From positions 167,188-231,187 of the forward strand of contig NZ_QLST01000003.1 in NCBI RefSeq assembly GCF_003293845.1: a stretch of 64,000 nucleotides of DNA. The letters run 5' to 3'. This document shows positions 41,486 through 49,941 of the stretch, one piece after another. Numbering within the stretch: the first letter of the stretch is position 1; the number at the start of each line of letters is the position of its first letter. This DNA comes from Flavobacterium tibetense (lineage in GTDB: Bacteria > Bacteroidota > Bacteroidia > Flavobacteriales > Flavobacteriaceae). Made by a program: the position numbers and the translations under genes. The notes beneath the pieces were generated by a model that searched no databases, was not told the origin of the DNA, and saw only the letters and a program-made list of their open reading frames with translations.

Positions 41486-42565
41486 TTAGTTGCAAGGAGT
41501 TAAAGTATTAATCCAGTCTTCAATTAATTGAACACCTTCTGTATGAATTAAATTTCTACCAATAAGAGGCATTCTTGTAGCTTCATCAGTGGTGTTAATT
41601 CTAAAATGCATTACAGAACGATTAAAGTTGTTTGGGGTTATAATGTTGGTTAATGCACTGTTTATGTTCTCTTCAGGAGCAATGCAAATTCCTAGATTAG
41701 ATGGTGTCGTTGTTTCGTCAAAAGCCAAACGAATAGGTCTGTAATCACAGTGGCTTCCTTCTTTATGACAGTGTGCACAATTGATATCCAAATAGGAACG
41801 AACTCTAAGTTCTAGATTTTGACTAGTATCTGAATAATCTACTACTGAGGTAATATTGGAAGGTAAATTATTTTCAAGATAACCCACATTAATCCATTTC
41901 TGAAGTTGGTTCATACTACCAGTAGCATAGGTATAAGTAGCGTTTAAACTTTGAGGTTTTATCCCAATAGGAACAGCCACATTGTTTTCTTTATGACAAA
42001 TGAAACACTCAGCTTCTGAAGGAATTCTGTAATTAATTGAAATTGGTTCGCCGTTTTTAATCCAATCTAAAGTGGTTGTGCTTCCATTCATATCTAAAAA
42101 AGCATCGGTTTGTTCATCATTCCAAACGTATTCAGCAAAAATCCAACCAGTTGCTTTTTTTATCATGATACGGGTTTCAATAATTTTGGTTGTGTTATTG
42201 GGTTGTACATTGTCATAATAAAAAGTTTTAATAATGGCTGACCCAATAGGTAATTCCAAAATTTCTCCTGCTCCGTTGTACGTTGCTTTCGTGTTTTTTG
42301 GCATCCAAACAAATCGATTTTTTGAAGCGTAATCTGTAAATAAACTACTAATAGGTGAATAGGGAAGAACACCTAATGCTGGTGTTTGATTTTTTAAATC
42401 TCCATCAAAGAAATTGTAATCCGATAATTTCTCGTAAGGAACTTGAGTTAAGTCAACTTGAACTGTAGTAATGTTTTCGTAAGTATCATCTCCATCCTCC
42501 GAACAGGATAAGTAAGTGATAGATGATAATAAGAGTAAAAGAATTAGTAGGTAGTTTTTTGTCAT
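41486..42565 (-). CDS. SO2930 family dihaem c-type cytochrome lipoprotein
   Basis: A 359-residue lipoprotein (LLLLLSSITYLSC, cysteine near residue 21) with two CxxCH motifs, CFICH at about residue 190 and CAHCH at about residue 265, and the SO2930-like layout: FVWMPKNTKATYNGAGEI early, YRIPSEAECFICH, and MPLIGRNLIHTEGVQLIEDW at the end. It probably transfers electrons at the outer membrane; partner unknown. A TATATTTG box lies 19 bases upstream. It starts the leftward pair with the FG-GAP protein. Confidence 0.87.
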   Translation of the reverse strand: MTKNYLLILLLLLSSITYLSCSEDGDDTYENITTVQVDLTQVPYEKLSDYNFFDGDLKNQTPALGVLPYSPISSLFTDYASKNRFVWMPKNTKATYNGAGEILELPIGSAIIKTFYYDNVQPNNTTKIIETRIMIKKATGWIFAEYVWNDEQTDAFLDMNGSTTTLDWIKNGEPISINYRIPSEAECFICHKENNVAVPIGIKPQSLNATYTYATGSMNQLQKWINVGYLENNLPSNITSVVDYSDTSQNLELRVRSYLDINCAHCHKEGSHCDYRPIRLAFDETTTPSNLGICIAPEENINSALTNIITPNNFNRSVMHFRINTTDEATRMPLIGRNLIHTEGVQLIEDWINTLTPCN

Positions 42566-42583
42566 GTTTGTTTTTGTTTAAAC

Positions 42584-42591
42584 CAAATATA
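42584..42591 (-). promoter_or_regulatory. Bacteroidota -7 box for the dihaem cytochrome
   Basis: Reverse-strand TATATTTG, 18 bases before the ATG at 42565. Confidence 0.6.
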
Positions 42592-42636
42592 ACAATTTTT
42601 TAATATTATATTAAAAAAAATAAAAATTTAACAATA

Positions 42637-43188
42637 CTAAAGTTTAATAACAACATTATAATTGGCTAACAATTTCAACGCTTCTGGTGATTGGTAATCA
42701 AATTTTTCTTCCAAAGTTTTGAGTTTCTTTTTTTGGTTAATGCGTCTTACGGCATCAAAAAATCTACGAACTTCATCAAAGTTTTTTAATTCCAAATGCG
42801 GAACTTTGGTTGGGTTTCCGTCTTCGTCTTTGGCAACCATCGTAAAATAACTCGAATTACAATGTTTTATTTTTCCCGTTCGTATGTTTTCAGAAACAAC
42901 TCGAATACCAATTACCATTGATGTATTTCCCACATAATTTACGGAAGCTTTCAGCGTTACTAATTCTCCAATTTCAACGGGATTTAAAAAATCAACCGTA
43001 TCAACCGAAGCGGTAACACAATAACTTCCTGAATATTTTGAACCACAAGCAAATGCTATTTGATCCATCAATTGCAATAGAAATCCACCATGAATTTTTC
43101 CACTGAAATTAGAATGTGAAGGCAACATCAATTCGGTAAACGTTACTTTCGATGCCGCTACTGTGTTGGATTTTCTTGTTTTATTCAT
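42637..43188 (-). CDS. Acyl-CoA thioesterase (hotdog fold)
   Basis: A 183-residue cytosolic enzyme that hydrolyses acyl-CoA. Hotdog core with GKIHGGFLLQLMDQIAFACG, the strand CVTASVDTVDFLNPVEIGEL, and SMVIGIRVVSENIRTGK. The ATG at 43186-43188 overlaps the stop of the preceding isoaspartyl peptidase gene by 8 bases (ATGAATAA), implying translational coupling. Confidence 0.88.
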   Translation of the reverse strand: MNKTRKSNTVAASKVTFTELMLPSHSNFSGKIHGGFLLQLMDQIAFACGSKYSGSYCVTASVDTVDFLNPVEIGELVTLKASVNYVGNTSMVIGIRVVSENIRTGKIKHCNSSYFTMVAKDEDGNPTKVPHLELKNFDEVRRFFDAVRRINQKKKLKTLEEKFDYQSPEALKLLANYNVVIKL

Positions 43189-44227
43189 TTTCTTTATATA
43201 TACCAATAGTTAATTTACCTTTTGTATCAATACTAGCTCTGTACATTCCAGCGGTGTTAAATTCCATTACAATAGTTCCATTTTTATCTAAACCAATAAT
43301 TCCTCCATCACCGCCTAATTTTGTCAATTTCTTTTGAATGACTTCATTAGCAGCTTTCTCTATAGTTAATCCTTTGTATTCCATCATGGCCGAAATATCA
43401 TAGGCTACTACATTTCGCATAAAAAATTCACCCCAACCGGTAGCAGAAATACCACAAGTTGCATTGTTTGCATAAGTTCCAGCACCAATAATTGGAGCAT
43501 CACCAATTCGTCCCCATTTTTTATTCGTCATTCCACCAGTTGAGGTTCCTGCTGCAATATTCCCTTTTTTATCTAGAGCAACGCAACCTACAGTGCCAAA
43601 CTTTGCATCTTTGATATTGGAATCATAAAATTCGGATTGACCATTATGGTCTAAAGTTGTTTTATCTTTTTCTTGTGCTCGAAGTAACGATTGATAACGA
43701 CTTTCTACATAAAAATAAGCTGGATTTACAAGTTCAATATTATGTTGGCTTGCAAAAAACTCAGCACCTTCTCTGGAAAGCATCACATGTTCTGATTTCT
43801 CCATAACAGCTCTTGCTAAGTTAATTGGATTTTTTACGGTAGTGACTCCAGCAATTGCTCCCGCTTTTAAGGTTTTTCCATCCATAATGGAAGCGTCTAA
43901 TTCATTTTTTCCTTGATTGGTAAACACAGCTCCTTTTCCAGCATTAAATAAAGGAGAATCTTCTAGAATGTTTATCGTTTTTTCTACAGCATCTAAGCTA
44001 GAACCTCCGTTTTTCAAGATTGCATAACCTGTTCTAACTGCTTGTTCTAAAACGCGTTTGTATTCCAATTCCATTTCAGGAGTCATATTCTTTTTCAATA
44101 TGGTTCCTGCACCACCATGAATTACAATGGCAAATTTTTGATTGGTTTCAGATTCCATGTTTTTCTTTGCAGTATCACATTGGGTGAAAATCAAAATGAA
44201 GAGTAAAAAGAAAGTGTATTTTTTCAT
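43181..44227 (-). CDS. Isoaspartyl peptidase/L-asparaginase lipoprotein
   Basis: A 348-residue Ntn-hydrolase of the IaaA type, which cuts beta-aspartyl dipeptides and asparagine and matures by autoproteolysis. Signal with lipobox ILIFTQC (Cys17); the catalytic Thr212 opens the second chain in KFGTVGCVALD, with IHGGAGTI, GGMTNKKWGRIGDAPIIGAG and GDGGIIGLD around the site. The ATG at 44227 (MKKYTFFLLF) gives a proper lipoprotein signal; a longer reading from 44263 is rejected. It overlaps the thioesterase gene and is close to rmuC. Confidence 0.9.
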   Translation of the reverse strand: MKKYTFFLLFILIFTQCDTAKKNMESETNQKFAIVIHGGAGTILKKNMTPEMELEYKRVLEQAVRTGYAILKNGGSSLDAVEKTINILEDSPLFNAGKGAVFTNQGKNELDASIMDGKTLKAGAIAGVTTVKNPINLARAVMEKSEHVMLSREGAEFFASQHNIELVNPAYFYVESRYQSLLRAQEKDKTTLDHNGQSEFYDSNIKDAKFGTVGCVALDKKGNIAAGTSTGGMTNKKWGRIGDAPIIGAGTYANNATCGISATGWGEFFMRNVVAYDISAMMEYKGLTIEKAANEVIQKKLTKLGGDGGIIGLDKNGTIVMEFNTAGMYRASIDTKGKLTIGIYKENE

Positions 44228-44246
44228 TATTTCTTGCTCTAAGTTA

Positions 44247-45629
44247 CTATTGTTCATTCTCAATTGATACGTTTGTATCGCTTTCAGTAGCTCTTTTTAA
44301 AACCGATTCGGGAAGCGCTTTTTTTGCTTTGGCTCCCATTTTTTTCAACTTTTCAACGCTGTTTACTAAATTACCTTTGCCATCAACCAATTTATTCATG
44401 GCATTACCATACTCGATTTTCGCTTCGTCCATTTTCTTCCCAATTTTAATCAAATCGGAAACAAAACCTTCAAATTTATCATACAAAGCTCCAGCCTGAC
44501 GTGCAATTTCAATCGCATTTTCTTGCTGTTTTTGGTTCGTCCACATGCTGTCAATTGTACGTAAAGTAGCTAATAAAGTAGACGGCGTTACAATCACAAT
44601 ATTTTTCTCAAATGCTTTGTTGTACAAGGTTGTGTCTTCGTTTAATGCAATAGCAAAAGCCGATTCTATTGGAATGAACAACAATACAAAATCTGGACTT
44701 TCCATTTGGTATAAGTCGTGATAATTTTTGTTCCCCAATTGCTCCACATGACGATTAATAGAAACAATATGTTCTTTCAAATATTGATTTTTTACATCCG
44801 AATCTTCTTCGTTAATGTAACGCTCGTAAGCGGTCAAAGTTACTTTTGAATCGATAATCATTTTCTTGCCATCTGGAAGATTAATGATAACATCTGGAAA
44901 CACACGATTACCTTCTTCGGTTACAAAACTTTGTTGCACGAAATATTCTCTATCTTTTTCTAAACCTGATTTTTCTAACACGCGTTCTAATACCAATTCA
45001 CCCCAATTCCCTTGCATTTTGCTATCGCCTTTTAGTGCTTTGGTTAAATTGATGGTTTCTTTACTCATTTGTTCGTTCATTTCGCGAAGTCCCAAAATTT
45101 GTTGGCGTAAAGCTGCATGATAATCGATACTCTCTTTGTGTGTGTCTTCAACTTTCTTTTCAAAAAGTTGAATTCTATCTTGTAATGGTGACAAAATATT
45201 TTTTAAATTCTCCTTGTTTTGCTCGGTGAATTTTACGGTTTTTTCTTCCAATATTTTATTAGCCAAATTTTCAAATTCTTTGGTGAATTTTTCTTGAAGT
45301 TGCTCTACTTCTTGTTTTTGCTCTTTATTGCGTTCCAATAAATTATCAAAATCATTTTCTTTTTTGGCTAGATGAATAGCTAGACTTTCCTTTTCTCTTT
45401 GAAGATTATCTTTTTCGGAAGTCAGTTGCAAAAATGATTTTTCAAACTGATTTCTCTCGGTTTGAAATTGGATTTTCAATTGCTCGATTTGATTTAAAAG
45501 TCCATTAATTCGTTCTTCTAAACCTGATTTTTCTGATTGTGATTTGGCGGAAAACAATATTTTTCCAATAAAAATTCCAATTCCTAAAGCAATAATAAAT
45601 GCGGCAAGTACTAAAAGTGTTTGTGACAT
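44247..45629 (-). CDS. rmuC: DNA recombination protein RmuC homologue
   Basis: A 460-residue protein with an N-terminal membrane helix (LVLAAFIIALGIGIFIGKI), a long coiled coil to about residue 165 and the RmuC nuclease-like domain: GNWGELVLERVLEKSGLE, FPDVIINLPDGKKMIIDSKV (PD-(D/E)xK-like), FVLLFIPIESAFAIAL, and ATPSTLLATLRTI. RmuC limits inversions between short repeats in E. coli. The gene is the first of three leftward genes with the peptidase and thioesterase. Confidence 0.9.
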   Translation of the reverse strand: MSQTLLVLAAFIIALGIGIFIGKILFSAKSQSEKSGLEERINGLLNQIEQLKIQFQTERNQFEKSFLQLTSEKDNLQREKESLAIHLAKKENDFDNLLERNKEQKQEVEQLQEKFTKEFENLANKILEEKTVKFTEQNKENLKNILSPLQDRIQLFEKKVEDTHKESIDYHAALRQQILGLREMNEQMSKETINLTKALKGDSKMQGNWGELVLERVLEKSGLEKDREYFVQQSFVTEEGNRVFPDVIINLPDGKKMIIDSKVTLTAYERYINEEDSDVKNQYLKEHIVSINRHVEQLGNKNYHDLYQMESPDFVLLFIPIESAFAIALNEDTTLYNKAFEKNIVIVTPSTLLATLRTIDSMWTNQKQQENAIEIARQAGALYDKFEGFVSDLIKIGKKMDEAKIEYGNAMNKLVDGKGNLVNSVEKLKKMGAKAKKALPESVLKRATESDTNVSIENEQ

Positions 45630-45826
45630 GGTTGCTGATTTTATTTAATACTGTAAATGTAGCAAAAAATAAAATTTTGAAGTCATATTAACAACTAAAA
45701 GTCTTCCAAATTTTATTAAAAGTAGGTTAATCGATAGAATGATTCATTCATCGAATTTTAATGGTAATTAAATGTTAAACAATTAAAATTCAACAACTTA
45801 TTTTGGAAAATTTCATACTTTTACGT

Positions 45827-45975
45827 TGTGATTTTGATTAGTTATTGAATATATCGTTAGTTTTATATCTAAAAAGAGATTCAGCCGTTTTTTCTTCCCG
45901 ATTAACAGAGGATCAGAAAAACATAATAAATCAAAATCGACACAGGGAGGTCTTAAAAGGTCTCCTTATTTTTTA
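45827..45975 (+). ncRNA. Candidate structured non-coding RNA with terminator
   Basis: In the 399-base gap between rmuC and the pseudouridine synthase, GATTTTGATT (45830-45839) pairs exactly with AATCAAAATC (45929-45938), enclosing a second helix GTTTTT (45887-45892)/AAAAAC (45917-45922). Directly after comes a strong terminator: GGAGGTCT/AGGTCTCC-type stem (45946-45953 with 45958-45965, G-U pairs allowed) then a T-rich run. No ORF fits. A near-consensus -7 box TACTTTTA lies at 45816. It could be a small RNA such as the Flavobacteria-specific classes, or a leader of the next gene. The rest of the gap is AT-rich with no other signal. Confidence 0.55.
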
Positions 45976-46028
45976 TTTTACTCCATCTGTTTTTAGTATC
46001 TTCGTTTTTTCTTAATATTATTTCAAAA

Positions 46029-46610
46029 ATGCATCGTCATTTCCTCATTCACAAGCCTTATGGTTATTTGTCGCAGTTTATTTACGAATTAAAACGCAAG
46101 AAAAAGCTATTGGGCGAATTATATGATTTTCCCGAAAATACCATGGCAATTGGTCGTTTAGATGAAGATTCGGAAGGTTTACTTTTGTTAACAACAGATG
46201 GTATGATGAGCGAAATTGTACGAAGTAAAAAAGTAGAAAAAGAATATTACGCCCAAGTCGATGGTTTAATTACTGAGGAAGCCGTTGAACTACTGCGAAA
46301 TGGAGTTGAAATTGGTTTACATGGGAAAAAGTACAAAGCAAAAAAGTATATCACTAAAAGATGTAAAGCGACCATTTTAGAATCAATTCTCAATTTAGGC
46401 GAACGCGGAAAAAAGATTCGAGATGAACGCCATGGTCCAACGTCTTGGGTTTCGATAACTTTAACCGAAGGAAAATTTCGTCAGGTGCGGAAAATGACAT
46501 CAGCGGTTGGTTTTCCTACGTTGCGATTGGTTCGAGTTAGAGTAGGAAACATTCATTTGAATGATTTGAAAGCCGGTGAAGTTTTGGAGGTGAGTGGTTT
46601 TGATGTGTGA
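46029..46610 (+). CDS. rluE: RluE-like pseudouridine synthase
   Basis: A 193-residue member of the RsuA/RluB/E/F group, which converts a uridine of rRNA to pseudouridine. It starts with HRHFLIHKPYGYLSQF and has the catalytic block MAIGRLDEDSEGLLLLTTDG (Asp in the RLDxxSxGLL motif), KEYYAQVDG and EGKFRQVRKMTSAVGFPTLRLVRVRVG. No S4 domain, as in RluE. The exact target nucleotide (U2457-like) is inferred. Confidence 0.87.
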   Translation: MHRHFLIHKPYGYLSQFIYELKRKKKLLGELYDFPENTMAIGRLDEDSEGLLLLTTDGMMSEIVRSKKVEKEYYAQVDGLITEEAVELLRNGVEIGLHGKKYKAKKYITKRCKATILESILNLGERGKKIRDERHGPTSWVSITLTEGKFRQVRKMTSAVGFPTLRLVRVRVGNIHLNDLKAGEVLEVSGFDV

Positions 46611-46664
46611 AAAAAACAGCTATTTCAGGTGAAATAACTCTTTTCTGTTTTGGGTTAGAAATAA

Positions 46665-47423
46665 TTAAAAGATTTCTTCAAAAAACATTTTCATCGCTTC
46701 CCAACTTCTTTTATCGGCTAATTCGTTGTATGCAGCGCCTTTGCTGCTATCTGTATCCAAATCTTTATGTGTAAAAGCGTGAACTGCATTCGCGTAATAA
46801 ATCATTTGCCAATCGGCTTTGGTTTCACGCATTTCATTTTGGAACGCTTCAATTTCTTTTGTAGGAACATAAGGGTCATCGGCACCATGTAAAACTAAGA
46901 CTTTCGCTTTAATTTCATTCGTTGGACTATTCGCTGCTTTACCTAAACCACCATGAAACGATACAACACCTTTTACATTTAGGTTTCCTCGAGCCGCTTC
47001 GATAGCACCCGTTCCACCAAAGCAATACCCAATAACTGCGATTTGATTTTTATTGGCACCCGCTTTTACTAATTGGTCAATCGCCAATTGAATTCTTTTT
47101 TGATATTCCGCTGGATTGTTTTTATAAAAACCGGCATTTTTCCCAGCTTCACCTGTGTTTTTTGGATTGTTTCCTACTCCATAAATATCAGCTACAAAAG
47201 CATGGTAGCCTAATTTAGCTAAAGCTTCCGCTGATTCTTTGGCATGTGAATCAACGCCCATCCAAGCAGGTAAAACAATGATACCAATTTTCTTAGGATT
47301 TGCTTTTTGTGCTTTGACAAAAAAGCCTTCTAATTCTTGATTTCCATCTTTGTAAATCACTTTTTGTATTTGGGAATAACTCATAAATGAAGTTAATATA
47401 AGTAATAAAATAAGTTGTTTCAT
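46665..47423 (-). CDS. Exported dienelactone hydrolase family protein
   Basis: A 252-residue alpha/beta hydrolase with signal peptide (MKQLILLLILTSFMSYSQ). The nucleophile elbow is GYCFGG with Cys134, Asp in HGADDPYVP and His in ANAVHAFTH complete the Cys-Asp-His triad of dienelactone hydrolases. Export is unusual for the classical pathway enzyme, so the substrate is more likely a different ester or lactone. Single gene, convergent with the pseudouridine synthase. Confidence 0.88.
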   Translation of the reverse strand: MKQLILLLILTSFMSYSQIQKVIYKDGNQELEGFFVKAQKANPKKIGIIVLPAWMGVDSHAKESAEALAKLGYHAFVADIYGVGNNPKNTGEAGKNAGFYKNNPAEYQKRIQLAIDQLVKAGANKNQIAVIGYCFGGTGAIEAARGNLNVKGVVSFHGGLGKAANSPTNEIKAKVLVLHGADDPYVPTKEIEAFQNEMRETKADWQMIYYANAVHAFTHKDLDTDSSKGAAYNELADKRSWEAMKMFFEEIF

Positions 47424-47494
47424 TTTCTTTTTTCAGTAAAAGTAGCAAACAGTATAGAAAATTACGTTAAACAAAATGTAAAAATTAAACAAAC

Positions 47495-48280
47495 TTACAC
47501 AATCTTAAACTTGCCAATGGTTGCATCAAAAACAATGTTTTCGTTTTGGAATAAATTGGCAAAAGTGCCATCTGCAATAAGATTACAAGGCTGATCTTGT
47601 ACTACTTTGTTTTCTGAAAACACAATAATTTCATCGCATAACTGAATGGCTAAATCCACATCATGTGTAGAATATAAAATGGTTTTTCCTGTTTCGTGTG
47701 TAAGTTTTTGTAATAGTTTTAGAACCGTGACTTTGTGTACCAAATCCAGATGGGTTGTAGGTTCATCAAGAATGATTATCGAAGTATCTTGTGCCAAAGC
47801 TCTTGCTATCAACGCTTTTTGTAGTTGACCATCGCTCACTTCATAATGTTTCTTATGTTGGTAAGTCTCTATTCCAGTTAAGTTAATAGCGTTTTCGATG
47901 TGCTTTTGATCTTCTTCGGTTATTGTTCCAAGCCAATTGGTATAGGGTTGGCGACCTAAAGCAACAATTTCATAAATCGTTAAATTACTTGGTGGTAATT
48001 GCTCTGTTAAAACCAAACTCAGTTTCTGTGCCAATGCTTTTCCATCATATTGCGAAAGTAGCTTTTCATCCAAAAAAATAGTACCTTCAACTGGTGGAAT
48101 AATTTGGGTTATGGTTTTCAAAAAAGTTGATTTTCCAATACCATTTTTCCCAACCAATGCTATTAATTTTCCTTTTTCCAATTGAATATTAATCGAAGAA
48201 GCAATAACAGTTTTCTCCTTTTTGGAAGCATATCCAATAGAAAGATTAGAAGTTTTTAGTATGTAATTTTGTTTGTGCAT
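47495..48280 (-). CDS. ABC transporter ATP-binding protein (FecE/BtuD type)
   Basis: A 261-residue cytosolic ATPase for siderophore, haem or cobalamin import. Walker A GKNGIGKST, signature VSDGQLQKALIARALAQ (a D in place of the usual G of LSGGQ), Walker B IIILDEPTTHLDL, switch His in YSTHDVDLA. The ATG at 48280 is used. Its permease partner lies at 48916, but a GxxExxY gene bounded by inverted repeats separates the two. Confidence 0.88.
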   Translation of the reverse strand: MHKQNYILKTSNLSIGYASKKEKTVIASSINIQLEKGKLIALVGKNGIGKSTFLKTITQIIPPVEGTIFLDEKLLSQYDGKALAQKLSLVLTEQLPPSNLTIYEIVALGRQPYTNWLGTITEEDQKHIENAINLTGIETYQHKKHYEVSDGQLQKALIARALAQDTSIIILDEPTTHLDLVHKVTVLKLLQKLTHETGKTILYSTHDVDLAIQLCDEIIVFSENKVVQDQPCNLIADGTFANLFQNENIVFDATIGKFKIV

Positions 48281-48303
48281 TGTCAAATACAAAAATAGGT
48301 TTT

Positions 48304-48320
48304 ACCACATAGAAACATAG
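48304..48320 (+). repeat. Inverted repeat, left arm (flanks GxxExxY gene)
   Basis: ACCACATAGAAACATAG; exact reverse complement of 48874-48890. The two 17-base arms bracket the GxxExxY gene. Confidence 0.9.
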
Positions 48321-48367
48321 TTTTTTTTGAGAGTTTTATTTAGAAACTAAAGTTTTTGATAGTATTA

Positions 48368-48775
48368 TTATTTTTCTAACTTTTTAAAATATTCATTTAC
48401 AAATGTTTTTTGACCTTCTCTAAAAATATTAAAACAATTAAAGTTGATTATAATACCTTTTGGAACTTTTAACAAGTTCATATAATTTAAAACTTGAGCA
48501 TCATGAATAGGTTTTATTTCAGAAACTGATTTCAATTCAACTATTAAACAATTTTCTACAAATAAATCACAACGAAATTCAATATTTAGTTCTTTTCCTT
48601 TGTAAACTACAGGAACTTTAAATTCAGATATAAAGTTTATATTTCGATTGGTTAATTCCTCAATCATACACTTTTGGTAAACACTTTCCAATAAACCACT
48701 TCCCATGTTTTTATGAACTTCAATTGCGGCTCCAATAACATTAAATGTTAGTTCGTCTAAATATTTTTGTGTCAT
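48368..48775 (-). CDS. GxxExxY protein
   Basis: A 135-residue PD-(D/E)xK-like protein. It carries the defining motif G27-S-G-E30-V-Y33 type (GLLESVY in AAIEVHKNMGSGLLESVYQK) and a core with YKGKELNIEFRCDLFVENCLIVELKSV, where the D and ExK form a nuclease-like site, then HDAQVLNYMNLLKVPKGIIINF. GxxExxY proteins are frequent, dispersed single genes in Bacteroidota with unknown role. It lies inside a FecCD-type transporter locus between perfect inverted repeats, which suggests a late insertion. Confidence 0.88.
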   Translation of the reverse strand: MTQKYLDELTFNVIGAAIEVHKNMGSGLLESVYQKCMIEELTNRNINFISEFKVPVVYKGKELNIEFRCDLFVENCLIVELKSVSEIKPIHDAQVLNYMNLLKVPKGIIINFNCFNIFREGQKTFVNEYFKKLEK

Positions 48776-48873
48776 TTTCAATTTAGGCTTTTATCATGTA
48801 AATAATTGATTAGAATTATATTACTCTATGAGTAAAAAAATGTTTTCTATGTATTTCTCAATATTAAATTAAC

Positions 48874-48890
48874 CTATGTTTCTATGTGGT
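48874..48890 (-). repeat. Inverted repeat, right arm (flanks GxxExxY gene)
   Basis: CTATGTTTCTATGTGGT, perfect complement of the left arm at 48304-48320. A looser relative, TTTTCTATGTATTTCTC, is at 48843-48859. Confidence 0.9.
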
Positions 48891-48915
48891 TTTATCTCAA
48901 TTCTATAACGTTAAT

Positions 48916-49941
48916 CTAAAATCGTTTTTTCCTAACTAACAACCAAATCACAATTGGCGCACCAATTACTGAGGTAATAGCATTAATCGGTAAAGTTAAA
49001 TCGGAGCCCGGCAATTGTGCTATACAGTCGCAAAGCAGCAAAATGGCAGCACCTAGTAACAAGGTTCCTAGCAACAAAACGGCATGATTACTTGTTTGAA
49101 AAATCAATTTTGCTATATGTGGAACTGCTAAGCCAATAAAAGCAATGGGGCCAGCAAATGCGGTAATACTTCCTGCTAAAATACTAGTGACTAAGATAAT
49201 GATGATTTTGGTTTTTTTATAGTTAATTCCGATGCTTTGTGCATATTTTTCACCAAGAAGTAAGGCATTTAAGGGTTTGATCACCCAAACACTCAAAAGG
49301 ACACCGATGCACACAAAACTTCCTAAAATTCCAACTTCTTTCCATGATAAATTACTGATACTTCCTAGTGACCAAAAGGTGAATTTCTGTAATTGTTCGG
49401 CAGTTGAAAAATACGATAATACATTGACAATTGCACTAGTAAAACTTCCAAACATTAAACCAACAATCAGAATTGCCATGGTGTCTTTTAATTGTTTGGC
49501 AACTACTAAAACAGCTAAAAGTACTAAGAAGCTTCCTAGTCCAGATGCTAAAACCAAACCAAATGGCGATAAAAAAAGAGTTGCGACTGATTGCGGTAAA
49601 AAAGCAACACCTAAAATTACAAAAGCAACGCCTAAACTCGCACCCGAACTCAATCCCAAAACGTAAGGCCCGGCCAAAGGATTTCTAAACAAAGTTTGCA
49701 TCAATAAACCACTAATAGCAAGTCCGATTCCAACAAAAATTGCAGTAAAGGCTTTAGGTAAACGAAAATTCCAAAGAATAATTTCCCATGAAGATTTATC
49801 AAGCGGTTGCCCAAAAATTCCTTTTGTCAATTGTTCTAAAGGAATTGCAACCGAACCCAAGCTAATATTAACAAAAAATAAAATTACTACTGAAAATAGC
49901 AATAATAAAAGAAATAAATTTTGTTTTTTGGTAAACGGCAT
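48916..49941 (-). CDS. FecCD/BtuC-type ABC permease
   Basis: A 341-residue inner-membrane permease with about ten helices. Visible family motifs: LPKAFTAIFVGIGLAISGLL, NPLAGPYVLGLSSGASLGVA, GGSITAFAGPIAFIGLAVPHIAKL-like stretch near residue 270, and LPINAITSVIGAPIVIWLL at the end. It imports iron siderophores, haem or cobalamin with the ATPase at 47495. No substrate-binding protein is nearby. Confidence 0.9.
   Translation of the reverse strand: MPFTKKQNLFLLLLLFSVVILFFVNISLGSVAIPLEQLTKGIFGQPLDKSSWEIILWNFRLPKAFTAIFVGIGLAISGLLMQTLFRNPLAGPYVLGLSSGASLGVAFVILGVAFLPQSVATLFLSPFGLVLASGLGSFLVLLAVLVVAKQLKDTMAILIVGLMFGSFTSAIVNVLSYFSTAEQLQKFTFWSLGSISNLSWKEVGILGSFVCIGVLLSVWVIKPLNALLLGEKYAQSIGINYKKTKIIIILVTSILAGSITAFAGPIAFIGLAVPHIAKLIFQTSNHAVLLLGTLLLGAAILLLCDCIAQLPGSDLTLPINAITSVIGAPIVIWLLVRKKRF

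Noticed and set aside
49232..49666. 144-codon forward ORF
   Set aside because: Antisense to the FecCD permease; low-complexity translation.
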